From: Lophius americanus
Lineage: Eukaryota > Chordata > Actinopteri > Lophiiformes > Lophiidae
Direction of reading: 5' to 3'
Assembly (NCBI GenBank): GCA_037951165.1
Contig: JBBDHG010000024.1
Location: 10,844,001 to 10,908,000 of the forward strand
Length of the DNA: 64,000 nt
Under the pieces are notes generated by a model. The model did not search any database and had not been told where the DNA came from. It saw nothing but the letters and a program-made list of their open reading frames with translations. Positions 1-10,730 of the stretch are shown here, piece by piece. The position numbers and the translations under genes were made by a program. Position 1 is the stretch's first letter; every line of letters begins with the position of its first letter.

Positions 1-910
1 ACAGATTATTCATAAACGGATTCTTTAAAAGAAAAGAAGAAAATTGAATCTATACGTTTGTCTCACCCCTGGAATTACAAAAGTCTCATAATATCATAAA
101 CTATAAAGTTTGTGCTGCAGCTGCAGCTTGTAAGCCACACAATTCTGATCAATGCACAAGATTGAAGATCCAGACTGTAGGTTTTAGGGGGTATTTAAGG
201 GTATCTCTTTGAATAAATGGAATTAAATATTCAACTATGTTTTTGTTATGTGTGCTTTCAGCTGAAAGTAAAAAAGGTTTGTTTAGAAAAAGCCTTTTTT
301 TTTATCTCCATATGAGCGGGCCCTAACCTTCATATGGAGACTTCCAGAGGGGGATTTTGCATTTTGAGTTGTTGCTGTGTTGTGTTTTGACAAATTGAGG
401 ATCATTATGATTAAAAGTAAAAGCAACGGAGCGCCAAATCTCGTCGTCAAAGCAAACATGAGGATTCATGAAAGATTTAGATGTATGTGGACGGGTCCAG
501 CCGCCCACAGAACTCAACTGGACTCAATGCCACCAGATTCCTTCCCAGCAGCTGCACAGGGAAGGAGGCTGGTGGCATTCACCAAGAGCCATTTTTATCA
601 TCGTAATGATTAAATTATTATTAGTAATAGTAGCAGTAGTTGTATCAATTCTTGTGAATTGGCACTATATTAATGAAATTGATTCTTAGTGCTGTAGAAT
701 AATAATAATCTGTCACTGGATCTTATTCGTCAGCAAACGCAGGAATTCTTCTCTGATCCTATATGAAAGATTACAGGGTGTTGACTTTTATTCCATAATC
801 AGACAGAGGAGGTTTCTAGTGCCACTGTCTCTGTTTGATGTCGGTCTGGAGGATCCACACATACTCAGTTTTAAGTGGGAGGTTCCCACTTAGGCCCAAT
901 ACCGGCGTGA
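1..910. other. intergenic, no gene seen
   Basis: AT-rich sequence upstream of the FGFR1-like promoter. Short open frames here have no recognisable domain, no splice context and no codon bias, so they are not called. No RNA gene or clear mobile element is visible. Confidence 0.6.
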
Positions 911-916
911 GAGAGA

Positions 917-1021
917 TATAAAACAAATAAATCTGGATTTTTGTGGACTTTCACTGCTTCCAGTCTCAGCTCAGAAGTCTTCCTATCGGAGCATCAGTGT
1001 CTGTTTTACAGTCCACCTCCG
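917..1021 (+). promoter_or_regulatory. TATA box and 5' non-coding exon of the FGFR1-like gene
   Basis: A TATAAAA box lies at 917-923. A start about 25-30 bases downstream would give a non-coding first exon of about 75 bases ending at 1021 with a good donor (CCG|GTAAGG). The matching acceptor (CCGTCAG) ends at 2582, four bases before the ATG at 2587. The arrangement is inferred from signals only, without transcript support. Confidence 0.55.
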
Positions 1022-1769
1022 GTAAGGTTAGTTTAGAGTCTTATTATTTCTCTTTTTTTGTATTTAGCTTCACTTTATTGTATTTCTTCTGCATTATAGT
1101 TAAGATATTTTTGCTTTAGAAATAAGCAAATATTCCATTTGTGTGATTGAACCACCTCTCAGTGTTTGTTATTCCTGTTAGTGGTGCCGCCTCTCGGTTC
1201 CCCTCTTTATTTTGCTTTCTAAGGTGTTCCATAAAAAATGCTGCGGGTCGGTATCAACTCATCCTCCTATAATTCTATCACAGACAGAACTACAGACATA
1301 AGCGGTAAATTCACACTTTAAATCAAAAGAGCAGTTTTCCTTTGAATAGTCAGAGGACAGCCGTCATCGGTCATGAAGTGTGGGTCCGTCTGACGTAAAG
1401 CTCCAAAGGTCAGGATACCAAGGAAGATAGAGAAGATGGATGTTCCGGTCCACAGGGAGTTCCACATTCCCCCTCAATCATGTAATGGGAGGTGGAGAAC
1501 ATGCTCTTTAAGCTATTAGCTTGGCTCTCGAAGTGTATCGTTGCACTCATTATAACCGGATACATCATGGTGTTTATAGCAGAATTAACTGCGTCCTTCA
1601 CTTTGAACCTGCCAATCCTTCATCCTGATGAGGCTTTTTTGCCGTTAATGGATTTTCAAAGGTGAGGAGGGGACAAGTCCTGCCCAAATTCTTGGAGCGC
1701 TCCCAAATGCGACTCACTTACTTAGAGCGGCGACGGCCATTTTTTGTCCTTTATATTTTAATCCACACC

Positions 1770-2285
1770 AATCAGCCATAACATTATAACCACTGACTGG
1801 TGACAACAGTATTAACCCATTAAAACTATTGAAAATGATATTCTTTGCATGTTACGTTTCTTTGGGGCGTTTTTTTTTAATTCAATATCTTATATTCTCA
1901 ATTTACTGTAAAGTGACAAGCTGTTTTGGTCCAGCATGTTGTTAGTTAGTAAAAAATAAAAAGAATAAATCCAACCAAGACCTATAAAGTTATTTCATGA
2001 TGAAACTTTGTATTTCATGGATTTAATCAATTTTAATTACATTAACATTGATTACCATCCTTTTGGTAAAGCACATTTTTAGAAAACAATTTGACACTTA
2101 TCAGACCTTTTGTTGTTGTATCAAGTTATAGAATTTTTTTATTCAAGTTAAATTAATTCTTTAATTCAAGTTACACACGTTTTTAAGAAGAAACAGTCAC
2201 CTGTCAGTGGGGGGGATACATTATTTTCTGAAGTTGAAGTTTAGGATGCAGGAAAAACGTTGGAGCGTAAGGAAGGAAACGTGGT
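1770..2285 (+). mobile_element. Tc1-like transposon 5' remnant, interrupted
   Basis: The terminal-repeat core CAGCCATAACATTATAACC (about 1774-1792) and the following 'actgactggtgac' match the start of the Tc1-like element also seen at 18.5 kb. The next part of that element ('cacctgtcagtggg ... ggatgcaggaaaaacg') resumes only at about 2195. Roughly 370 bases of unrelated AT-rich DNA separate the two pieces, indicating an insertion or rearrangement. No transposase frame survives. It lies in intron 1 of the FGFR1-like gene. Confidence 0.6.
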
Positions 2286-2368
2286 ATCTTCATAATTACT
2301 AACTTGATTTTAATGTCACCTTTTTGGGAACATCATCAATTGCTTTTCGTTTTCTTCAATACTGTGAA

Positions 2369-2370
<2 letters not shown>

Positions 2371-2452
<82 letters not shown>
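2371..2452. repeat. (GT)n microsatellite
   Basis: About 41 uninterrupted GT units, followed by a short GA tract. The long open frames across it are poly-(Cys-Val)/(His-Thr) artefacts of the dinucleotide. Confidence 0.97.
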
Positions 2453-2457
<5 letters not shown>

Positions 2458-2586
2458 GGTTTGGTAGCGTTTTCCTTATTGCAGTGTTGGGTGTTGGGTC
2501 AAAAGCCAGGCGAGGCGGAGGTTCTGTACGAGCTCTACTGGACATGATTCCAGTCTAGAAGACACCAGTTCTGCTCCGTCAGCGGA

Positions 2587-5438
2587 ATGTTGTTCAGGCT
2601 TAGTATTCCTCTGTTTCTGGCTCTATTCAGCCAAGTTCTAAGGACCCAGAGCCGGCCTGCCGGAACAGACGGGGGTAAGATCACTTGATCACTTAAAGCT
2701 TCTATGACCTCGTTTCTATTTCATTTTAGAGGTAAAAAGCATGAAATGTTCATTTCAACATGCATTAATTCCTCCATTATACGTAACTACTTATCCGGAT
2801 CAGGGTCGCCAGGGCTGGAGCCTATCCCAGCAGACACAGGGCAAGAGCAAGGCATACCGTGGATTAGGGACATAGAGAGTTCATAACAGGCCGACACATA
2901 GAGACATAGAGACATAGAGACATAGAGGGAACGTTTCACGCTCACTTTCCCTCCCAGGGGAAATGACCGTCCCATCTCTGTGTTATTGTAACCTTGTGGA
3001 CAAGGTTAAAAGAAGTAGAGTATTTTACCCGTGGAGACTTTGGGTAAGCCCCCCCCCCCCCCCCCCCCTTCTGATAAAGAGGGGACCACTTTACCTCCTG
3101 AGCCACCTCCACCAAAGATGGACCAAACCATTCCAGACGGGTTGGTTGCAGAACCTGCAGTAGAGAACATTTCGTGTACTTTTAAATGAAGGCCTGTGTC
3201 TCTCTGTAATTGTGTGTTTTCCTGGATTTCCACATCTGAACTAGCATTCTTATACGTTTTTGGTTGCGTTGCAGAGCGTTCTCTCCGCAGGCCGATCCTG
3301 CTGGGTGGTCTCCCAGCTAATCACACCGCACTGGTGGGCAGCGATGTGAAGTTTGAGTGCAAGGTGCTCAGTCACCCTCAGCCTCACATCCAGTGGCTGA
3401 AACACGTCGCAGTCAACGGGAGCAGAGTCGGTCCTGACGGTTTACCGTATGTCCGTGTTCTCAAGGTACACACACAGTAATAGTGGTTTCACCTTTGTAC
3501 CCAAATGTACATTACTTTTACTTCGGAGTAGTACACTATGACATACAAAGGGCCCTCAGGGTGACAACTGTGGACCTTTTTTTTTATTAATTTCAAAGGT
3601 ACAGACCATTGGTGATGATGAAGGGGAGATAATTATACCCTTATTTTTAATTAAAACAAGTCTCAGCATTTGGCCGTGGATCTAAAATCAGTTCTAGCAG
3701 AAACTTCTGTTTAGGCTTGAAGACATTTCAGCTTTCATCCAAGAGGGTTCTTCAGTTTTTAGTTCTCTTGTCCAGGGTTAGAGTTAGGGGTCGGGGTTAG
3801 AGGTAGGGGTCAGGTTTAGAGTTAGGGGTCAGCGTTAGAGGTAGGGTCAGTTTTAGAGTTAGGGGTCAGGGTTAGAGTTAGGGGTCAGGGTTAGAGTTAA
3901 TGGTCAGGGTTAGTTAGGGTCAGGGTTAGAGTTAGGGGTCAGGTCTAGGGTTAGGGGTCAGGTTTAGAGGTAGGGTCAGGTTTAGAGTTAGGGGTCAGGG
4001 TTAGAGGTAGGGGTCAGGGTTAGAGTTAATGGTCAGGGTTAGTTAGGGTCAGGGTTAGAGTTAGGGGTCAGTTCAAGGGTTAGGGGTCAGGTTTAGAGTT
4101 AGGGTCAGGTTTAGAGTTAGGGTCAGGTTTAGAGTTAGGGTCAGGTTTAGAGTTAGGGGTCAGGGTTAGAGGTAGGGGTCAGGGTTAGAGTTAATGGTCA
4201 GGGTTAGTTAGGGTCAGGGTTAGAGTTGGGGGTCAGTTCAAGGGTTAGGGGTCAGGTTTAGAGTTAGGGTCAGGTTTAGAGTTAGGGTCAGGTTTAGAGT
4301 TAGGGTCAGGTTTAGAGTTAGGGTCAGGTTTAGAGTTAGGGGTCAGGGTTAGAGTTAGGGGTCAGGGTTAGAGTTAGGGGTCAGTTCAAGGGTTAGGGGT
4401 CAGGTTTAGAGTTAGGGTCAGGTTTAGAGTTAGGGTCAGGTTTAGAGTTAGGGTCAGGTTTAGAGTTAGGGGTCAGGGTTAGAGGTAGGGGTCAGGGTTA
4501 GAGTTAATGGTCAGGGTTAGTTAGGGTCAGGGTTAGAGTTGGGTTAGGATCTGCAGGAACCCTTTGTGGTACTTTTCCCAGAAATGGTGCTGGATGATGG
4601 AGTTTCTTTTCTCTTTCCTTAGCCTTCACTCATGGTTGCCTTTTCCTTCTTGGGTCTGCTTCCTTTATTTTCTAGACTTCTGGCCTCAAGACCACGAATA
4701 AAGAAATGGAAGTCCTCCACCTGAGAAGCGTATCTTCAGAAGATGCTGGGGAGTATACCTGCTTGGCGGGCAATTCTATCGGGTTCTCCTATCGTAGTGC
4801 ATGGTTGACCGTTTTGGAAGGTATCCGTGGTTCTGTCTCTCTCCTTTATCCCTCTTCGGCCTCAGTAAGAGGAAGATGATTACCTGCAATGCTAAGGGGA
4901 TCTCTCATCAGTCTGCAAGATAGAGCGTTTTGGAAACTGTCAGTGATGATGTGATTTCTAGCTGTTCAGAAAGATGCTCAATGGAAAAGAACCAAATTTA
5001 CTTCAGGATATAACGTATTTGCTACCAGTCTGGGTTTTCTGTGCAAGTTTATCAACACATCTAATGAATTTGAGGTTTAGGGAGCTCCTTAAATCCCTTG
5101 AGAAAGCAACCATGTCACATGTATTGGTCTGACCAGGGCTTAGAACACATAATTGGTCTTCCAAACACAGCGAGGAGGAAAGAGCGACTTTTTATCTTGT
5201 GGGCGCAGGAGATTAAAATGAATTTCTCGAGGGACTTCAGGGCCTCTGTTGAGGCTCAGGATGAGACGGTATGGACTAATTACTGGCATCCTCTATGACT
5301 GAGCTGCATCGTTCGCTGATACTGGGGATACGGGAAGAGAATATGAAACTGCTCATGCCTGAACATAATGTTGTAGATCATTTCTCAGTCTCTGACCTGT
5401 CGTCTTGTGTTGCAGATGAACCGGAGGTTCACCCGTAA
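2587..5438 (+). CDS. fgfr1bl: secreted single-Ig FGFR1-like protein (signal peptide + D3, IIIc type)
   Basis: Coding exons: 2587-2674, 3275-3465, 4676-4820, 5416-5438; all introns are GT-AG and phases match exactly (1, 0, 1). The 148-aa product has a signal peptide (about residues 1-22, starting MLFRLSIPLFLALF). It then goes straight into the D2-D3 linker (ERSLRRPIL) and one complete I-set Ig domain: Cys in CKVLSH, Trp in QWLKH, second Cys in GEYTCLAG, N-glycosylation sites NHT and NGS. The second half is the IIIc exon and resembles FGFR1 most (KEMEVLHLR, SAWLTVLE). The last exon adds DEPEVHP and a stop. Ig1, acid box, Ig2, transmembrane and kinase parts are all absent, and the 600-base intron between signal peptide and linker has no room for them. 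In FGFR genes the signal-peptide and IIIa exons share phase 1, so loss of the exons between keeps the frame. A soluble FGF-binding or decoy role is inference. The symbol is a tentative transfer of the teleost 'fgfr1b-like' name; a recent pseudogene is possible, but the frame and splice sites are intact. Confidence 0.8.
2785..2932. repeat. dispersed repeat fragment and 10-bp tandem 'gacatagaga'
   Basis: The phrase 'ggatcagggtcgccagggctggagcctatcccagc' (about 2798-2832) recurs in altered form at 36.57 kb, and inverted at 30.43 and 49.65 kb. It is followed by several 10-base units of 'gacatagaga' at 2890-2925. It lies in intron 2 of the FGFR1-like gene. A class could not be assigned. Confidence 0.5.
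3049..3068. repeat. poly-C tract
   Basis: Twenty consecutive C residues about 200 bases before the IIIa exon. Confidence 0.95.
3773..4548. repeat. G-rich telomere-like minisatellite in an FGFR1-like intron
   Basis: About 775 bases of short units built on 'ggtcagggttagagttag' with variants (ggtttag, ggttagttag, ggtcagttcaag). Larger blocks containing 'gttaatggtcagggttagttag' recur near 3895, 4025, 4190 and 4505, showing higher-order duplication. One strand carries many GGG/GGGG runs. It fills most of the intron between the IIIa and IIIc exons. Confidence 0.93.
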
Positions 5439-5680
5439 TGATGCATGGCCCCAGTTCTCCTCTTCCTGGAATCAACCCTCTCTGGACCGCCGCTCCAGAC
5501 AGTCGACCGAAGGGGAAGCGTCTCCCTATGGAACGTCATTCTTTTATATACACGGACTTAAATTGCTTCCCTTGTTCCATTTTTCTTCAAGTTACTATAT
5601 TTCTAAGATTATATTTGGGTTTGTCGAAATGACTCTTTCATTTTGATTAGTGGTTTATAGAAAAAATGAATATAAAATGC

Positions 5681-5686
5681 AATAAA
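5681..5686 (+). terminator. poly(A) signal, FGFR1-like gene
   Basis: AATAAA about 245 bases after the stop codon; it would give a short 3' UTR. Confidence 0.5.
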
Positions 5687-5699
5687 GGAGCGATAGATC

Positions 5700-6320
5700 C
5701 AGATGACAATGTGTTGCTAAAGTGGCTCATTTGTTCCCCTTTCATACCTCTCTTCTATGTGCGCTGGAAAAACTTATGCCAGGTTGAGCGCGCACAAAGC
5801 AGATGTGTTGTGTTCAACCAGAGAACCACGTATTTCCATTCCGTGACGCCGTCTTTCTTTTATGGGAGCATCCTCAGAGTGTTGAATATGCCCCGTAATG
5901 GAAATCTACCATCCTTTGGTAAATTAGGTTCACTTTTTTTGTCTTTAGGTGATCTTGCACTGTGAAAATCTACCGTGGAATAAGGTTTATCCTTATCATT
6001 ATTGTCTGCTGGAATATTCACCTCCTTGGCTCAATATTGAACCGGATCAAACCTGTTTTTTAGACCCAAGGAAAACCATGTTATACAAGTCTGGGATATA
6101 AACCTGAGCTTTAGTCAGAGCCCTACAAATGATTTCTATTTAGGAACTACAGTTTTTAATAAAAGCGATGTTTCCTGCAATATTTAGGAAAACACTTATA
6201 ATATTAATGGCATGAGCTTTTTAAATGTTTCTGTTTTGATTTGGTTGTTAGAGACAGGTAATATGTTGTATACTCTGCAAATAACCTTAACTTACCGATA
6301 CCTCCAGAATTAAGGCCACC
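5700..6320. other. intergenic, no gene seen
   Basis: Mixed AT-rich sequence between the FGFR1-like gene and a Tc1-like remnant. A 99-aa open frame at 5666-5965 has no recognisable motif and overlaps the poly(A) site; not called. Confidence 0.5.
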
Positions 6321-6329
6321 CTTTTCTAA

Positions 6330-7460
6330 AGATGAGTAATATGAGATGCCAAATAAATTATTCCAATGATATTTTATTCAAATTATCCACAAAAATCCAA
6401 ACTTTTACTCAAGAAAAACATAATTAAATCATAAATTTCACATTAAACAATTATTTTCCCCTTAAACTTGTGTAACACAATTATTGGCACCCCAAAGAAA
6501 TCCTGCAATTAAAAAGGTACTGGAAGAATATTTCCTGTCCTGTTTCATATATTTAGGTTCACCAGTTTGAGTAGAAGCTCAAACAGGTGAACAATGATGT
6601 GACACGGGCTTAATTCTCTTCTGCATGTTCATAATAGGAAAGATCGGAGAACCCTGCGATGATGTGCAAAGAAAAGTTGCAGAGCTGCACAAATCTGGCA
6701 GTGGATACAATAAAATATCTCAACATTTCAAAATGTCCGTTTCAACAGGCAGATCAGCAATAAGTTTAAAGAGACTGGAAAATGTCAACCTGGAAGAGGA
6801 CGTGGCTGCAATCTGACCCCATGCACTGGGAGGAAGATTGTTCGACTAACGAAAGACTCTCCAAGGATTAGGGCTAGAGGATGGCCGAAAGACTTTCAGG
6901 TCAGAAAGTCTCCCAGACCACCATCAGAGGGCGCTGGAACCAACATCATCTGTTTGAGAGGGTTGCAAGAAAAAAAAAGCCGCTGCTGTCGTTCATGCCC
7001 CCACACAAGCTGAAGTTCCTAAAGTTTGACAAACCCCACTGCAACAGGGTCATAGGTCAGATGAGACCAAAGTAGAGCTTTTTGGCAACCAAATGTCAAA
7101 GATGGGTGTGGTTTAGAAAGAAAGGGAGCCAATGAGAGAAGCAGCTCACACCCAATTCAAAGTGGGGTGGTGGACCTCGGAATCTGTTTTTTTCTTCTAA
7201 AGGCTCTGGACATATTGGTTCCGTCGACCCTATCCATTAGATATTGGGTTAAGATCCAAACGCCCTGTCAGGGAACTTAAAGTGGGCCGCGGATGAACCT
7301 TCCAGCAGGACAATGATCTGAAGCTCAACTCGAAATCCCCACAAGCCCCATAGCCCATAGCTCCTCCTAGGGGTTCTTTGGCCAGGTTCTATGCAACAGA
7401 ACTGCCGTCTTAAGGTGGAAAGAATCAGGAACAGGAGCAGCTTTGTCACTTAAAACACTC
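6330..7460 (+). mobile_element. decayed Tc1-like DNA transposon
   Basis: Pieces of a Tc1-family transposase can be read in changing frames. The N-terminal helix-turn-helix region is at 6625-6816 (VQRKVAELHKSGSGYNKI). A middle part at 6881-7075 carries VSQTTIRGRW and HLFERVARKKKPLL. A further part runs to about 7330, parallel to 'aacttaaagtgggcc...tgatctgaagctca' in the copy at 61.8 kb. Stops and frame shifts interrupt it, so it is not active. Terminal repeats were not delimited. Confidence 0.82.
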
Positions 7461-7591
7461 TGTTAAGTTTCTTCCACTAGCTGTGCTACTTAAAGGCATT
7501 CTAACTATTTAGTCAGCACAACTGTGAGAAGAGGACAAATCTACTGCAGAATGTAACGTAAATAAAATGAATGTAAACAAAACTCCTTTTA

Positions 7592-7614
7592 ATGATGATG
7601 ATGATGATGATGAT
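7592..7614. repeat. (GAT)n microsatellite
   Basis: About seven uninterrupted trinucleotide units. Confidence 0.9.
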
Positions 7615-7787
7615 TAAACAAGCTGAGTATTTTGGATTCCAGCACTGTTTGGGGAGATTATTTGTACAGCAATTACATTTTCCAGCCCTGGAACCCACTT
7701 CCACCGTAATGAGCCCGATAAGTTAAACCAGGACTGGACGTTACTTTCCTCAGAAATAGAAGGTGGTCTGTGTGCCGGACTTGCAGC

Positions 7788-7809
7788 GGGGGGGGGGGGG
7801 GGGGGGGGG
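7788..7809. repeat. poly-G tract
   Basis: Twenty-two consecutive G residues. Confidence 0.95.
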
Positions 7810-10073
7810 TTTAAAGTCCGAGTTTTATTTTAGAGGGCTTTATCCCGACAGCAGTGGATGAAGACAATAAGCTAGTTTGGTACCAGATGTCACTTCTCTC
7901 CACTTTGTGGATATGAGATGTTTGTTGGCACAGATAACGGAGGTCTTATCTTTTATAAGTCCAGCTGTATGAATAAAACCTTTCTGGCCTCCCAGCTGGC
8001 CGCACATGGCCCGACCCGATTGAGCAATCAGAAAAATAGCTGGCGGATCGCACGTACATCAAGAGTGATGAATTACCGGAGAAAAGGTGTGTTCTTTAAG
8101 TTTTGTGTCCAGAGCTTCCCGTCAGAGAACCCAAACGCTCTCAGCGGATGATTCATGAAGCGCTGGGCTTATAGTTCAACATCCGTTGTTAGGAGTCCGA
8201 TTATTATTCATCATCCGTCAATTCTGTTTGTCTAGTGCCGGGAGCTCCAGCTGGTGAAATGAACGTCTGATTTCAATGCTTCAGTTTAATGTGAACGCTC
8301 TACTTTCCATCTACAGTCTGCTGTTGATGCCCACAAATGTTTGACATTAAATACGCACCGATTTATTGTTTTCTAGGGCGGGTTTAGTTAAAGCACTCAG
8401 TGAAAAAGCCTTTATTCTTAATATCTGTATCATCGATAAAGGGAATTATCCAGCCTCTGTGGTTCCTCTCACCTTTATGGTTCTTAGATGCTTCTTTCGG
8501 TTAGTCAGATCCCCGAAAAGTCGGAGATATTACGGAATCTTCATCGCTGAGCCTTCGTGTTAGCACGACAAATATTTGATGTACAACTTTCAAATTTTAG
8601 ACACATTTATACCTTATTGCGAGGAAGAACTGGATTGTTTGTGTATTGATCTCTATAATTTCATTTTCTTTGCCGCCATGCTAGCTCTGTTAACCTCCAT
8701 CTTTGTCTCATTGACTTCCTGGCAAGATGATGTCATAACCTCACCAGATAAAAAAAATATATACATTTTTTTTAATCTTTTTTGTACTGAAACAACTTGG
8801 CTTCTGTATTTTCACCGGATACTTCGAATATATTCCATACTCCGTAGGATCAAGCGGCTAGCTTAGAGGCTACAATAAAGAATAAGCACTAAAAAGATTG
8901 CAAATGGTCGGTTTTCAAGTACATACAGATATTTAAATTTTTTCTGTGTACTGTTATTTAAAGTGAGGTTTCACCAGAAATTGAACTGGTGCCCATAAAC
9001 TTCAAAGGTTAAACTTCTCCATGAGACCAATCAGAAAACCTCCATCATGTTAGTGGATTCCAGTAAAGGAGAGAGAATTGTGGCCATATCAAGCTGGTAT
9101 CATGTGAATAATAATGTCTAAAATCCTGGAATGACTTTGATATTTTTATATGCGAGGTTATGATGTGGATTTTAAGTAATCAGTCTTGTCAGCATTCATT
9201 TTGCTTCTCGGCGGATTGTTTCTTCTCTTTCTGCATATGGAAATTGGCTAGAACCTAAAACTGGTTCAAAGAATCTTTGCTTTTCGTGTAAAAATATTTG
9301 TGCGTGCTCCCTGTTGTACGTAACCTTAATAATTATGAACTAAAAACAAAAGAGGAATCCAGGTTAAGTCACGAATGGTAAATCCTTAAAAAAAACAAAA
9401 AAAACATGTCAGCTGACCTTGACTTTTGGGAGGTTTCACCGTTGTGGGGCTAAAAAAGGTTTGTCTTATCTCATCTTAAAACTTTAAGAACCACTGACGC
9501 AGACTATCCCAAATCTTGTCTGATGATGCAGATATGTTGAAAAAATACACCTTTAAAATGTTTTTTTTTAATCTGTTGCAGAGTTTCCTTCATAACTCTA
9601 TTGATGACGTCACAAACAGTGGCGTCCATCCATCGTGTCCCACTATCAGCTGCAACAGTCAAAACGTTCGTTTCCCAGCAGTGAGCTGGGAGGATTGAAT
9701 GACGTCATGACGAGGAAGCTGCCGGATGATTGTGGTGTGCTGGAGAAAAACTAAATACGACTTTTAGGACAATAGCGCCCCCTGCTGCCACAGATTCAAA
9801 AAGTCCAGTAAGCGACAATTGACAATTTATTCTGGAAAAACAAAATTCCTGATAAATCTTTGCTGTCAATAGGATATATTTAATGTTATTACATCACAAA
9901 ATCATTTCATAAGTATCTTCTTTTTTTCCCAACAGTCTTTTTCTACACGCTTGCCTAAAGTATTTGTCATTTTATGGTAAAATGAGAGTCACGCCAGAGA
10001 AATGAAATATATATTGTGAGGAAATTAAATGGTTAAACCTTGCATGAAGGACCTGAACAGTTCACTCCCCCCC

Positions 10074-10122
<49 letters not shown>

Positions 10123-10360
10123 AAACCTATACATATTTACACGTTTCACACTCAGATGTGTGTAAGTGGGGTCATTTGTTTGTTTTTGATTTTTTTTTTT
10201 AATAAAATGGGTTTCCATATATCCACTGGTCATGTGAGACCCCTTTCAATAAGATATAATAATCACTTGTAATCTGAAGGCAAACGCATATTAAAGACAG
10301 AATTGACTTAATGTGTAGCAGAATTTGTCACATTTTTCCCACCCAACTTATAACTGATTG
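7810..10360. other. intergenic with a partial U1 repeat (about 8490-8660)
   Basis: No gene is supported. At about 8500-8645 ('agatccccgaaaag...', then 'gcgaggaagaactggatt') the sequence parallels the beginning of the U1 copy at 15.66 kb. The rest is unique-looking AT-rich DNA. A (CA)n tract is annotated separately. Confidence 0.5.
10077..10118. repeat. (CA)n microsatellite
   Basis: About 21 CA units. Confidence 0.95.
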
Positions 10361-10361
10361 A

Positions 10362-10367
10362 TTTATT
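10362..10367 (-). terminator. candidate poly(A) signal, ankrd39
   Basis: AATAAA on the minus strand about 365 bases after the ankrd39 stop; the 3' UTR would include the (CAG)n run at 10494-10516. Confidence 0.4.
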
Positions 10368-10493
10368 ATGGGGGGGTCCTGAGACTTTCTCCTCGAACGA
10401 CCAACAAGTAGCCTGTTCACCTGATGTTGTCTTTCATTGGCAGACATTGAGGCAGACGTTAATACCAGGTGTGAACAAGGCTTAGCTTTACTC

Positions 10494-10516
10494 CAGCAGC
10501 AGCAGCAGCAGCAGCA
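10494..10516. repeat. (CAG)n short tandem repeat
   Basis: About eight CAG units, probably inside the ankrd39 3' UTR. Confidence 0.9.
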
Positions 10517-10730
10517 GAGTGACGCCGGTGTTTTAGAGCTTAGGAGGAGTTATCATTCCACAACATGGTGTTTATGGTGAAGGCCGAAGATCATGTTAAT
10601 TCTGGGTTCTTCTCTGGTGTTCAGTTGCAGAGAAAGCACCCAAAGATATGGTGACTCCAGGCATCTCAGCGGCACCTCGCCTCGTAGGTTTGGAGCTCGT
10701 GTCACGCAGCTAGTCCCCGTGAGCCTGTCA

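Noticed and set aside
2304..2558. Frames with Cys-Val or His-Thr runs here and at 29.1-29.6 kb
   Set aside because: Translation of (GT)n/(CA)n tracts.
3773..4548. Interstitial telomere
   Set aside because: Units are variants such as GGTTAGAGTTAGGGGTCA rather than pure TTAGGG arrays; treated as a minisatellite.
2587..5438. Calling the FGFR1-like gene a full FGFR or FGFRL1
   Set aside because: No Ig2, transmembrane or kinase exon is found, and the IIIc sequence is FGFR1-like rather than FGFRL1-like.
5438..5530. Transmembrane exon continuing in another frame after the stop (a frame reading WTAAPDSRPKG resembles FGFR4's juxtamembrane words)
   Set aside because: It is out of frame with the splice phase, lacks a hydrophobic span, and the resemblance is only a few residues.
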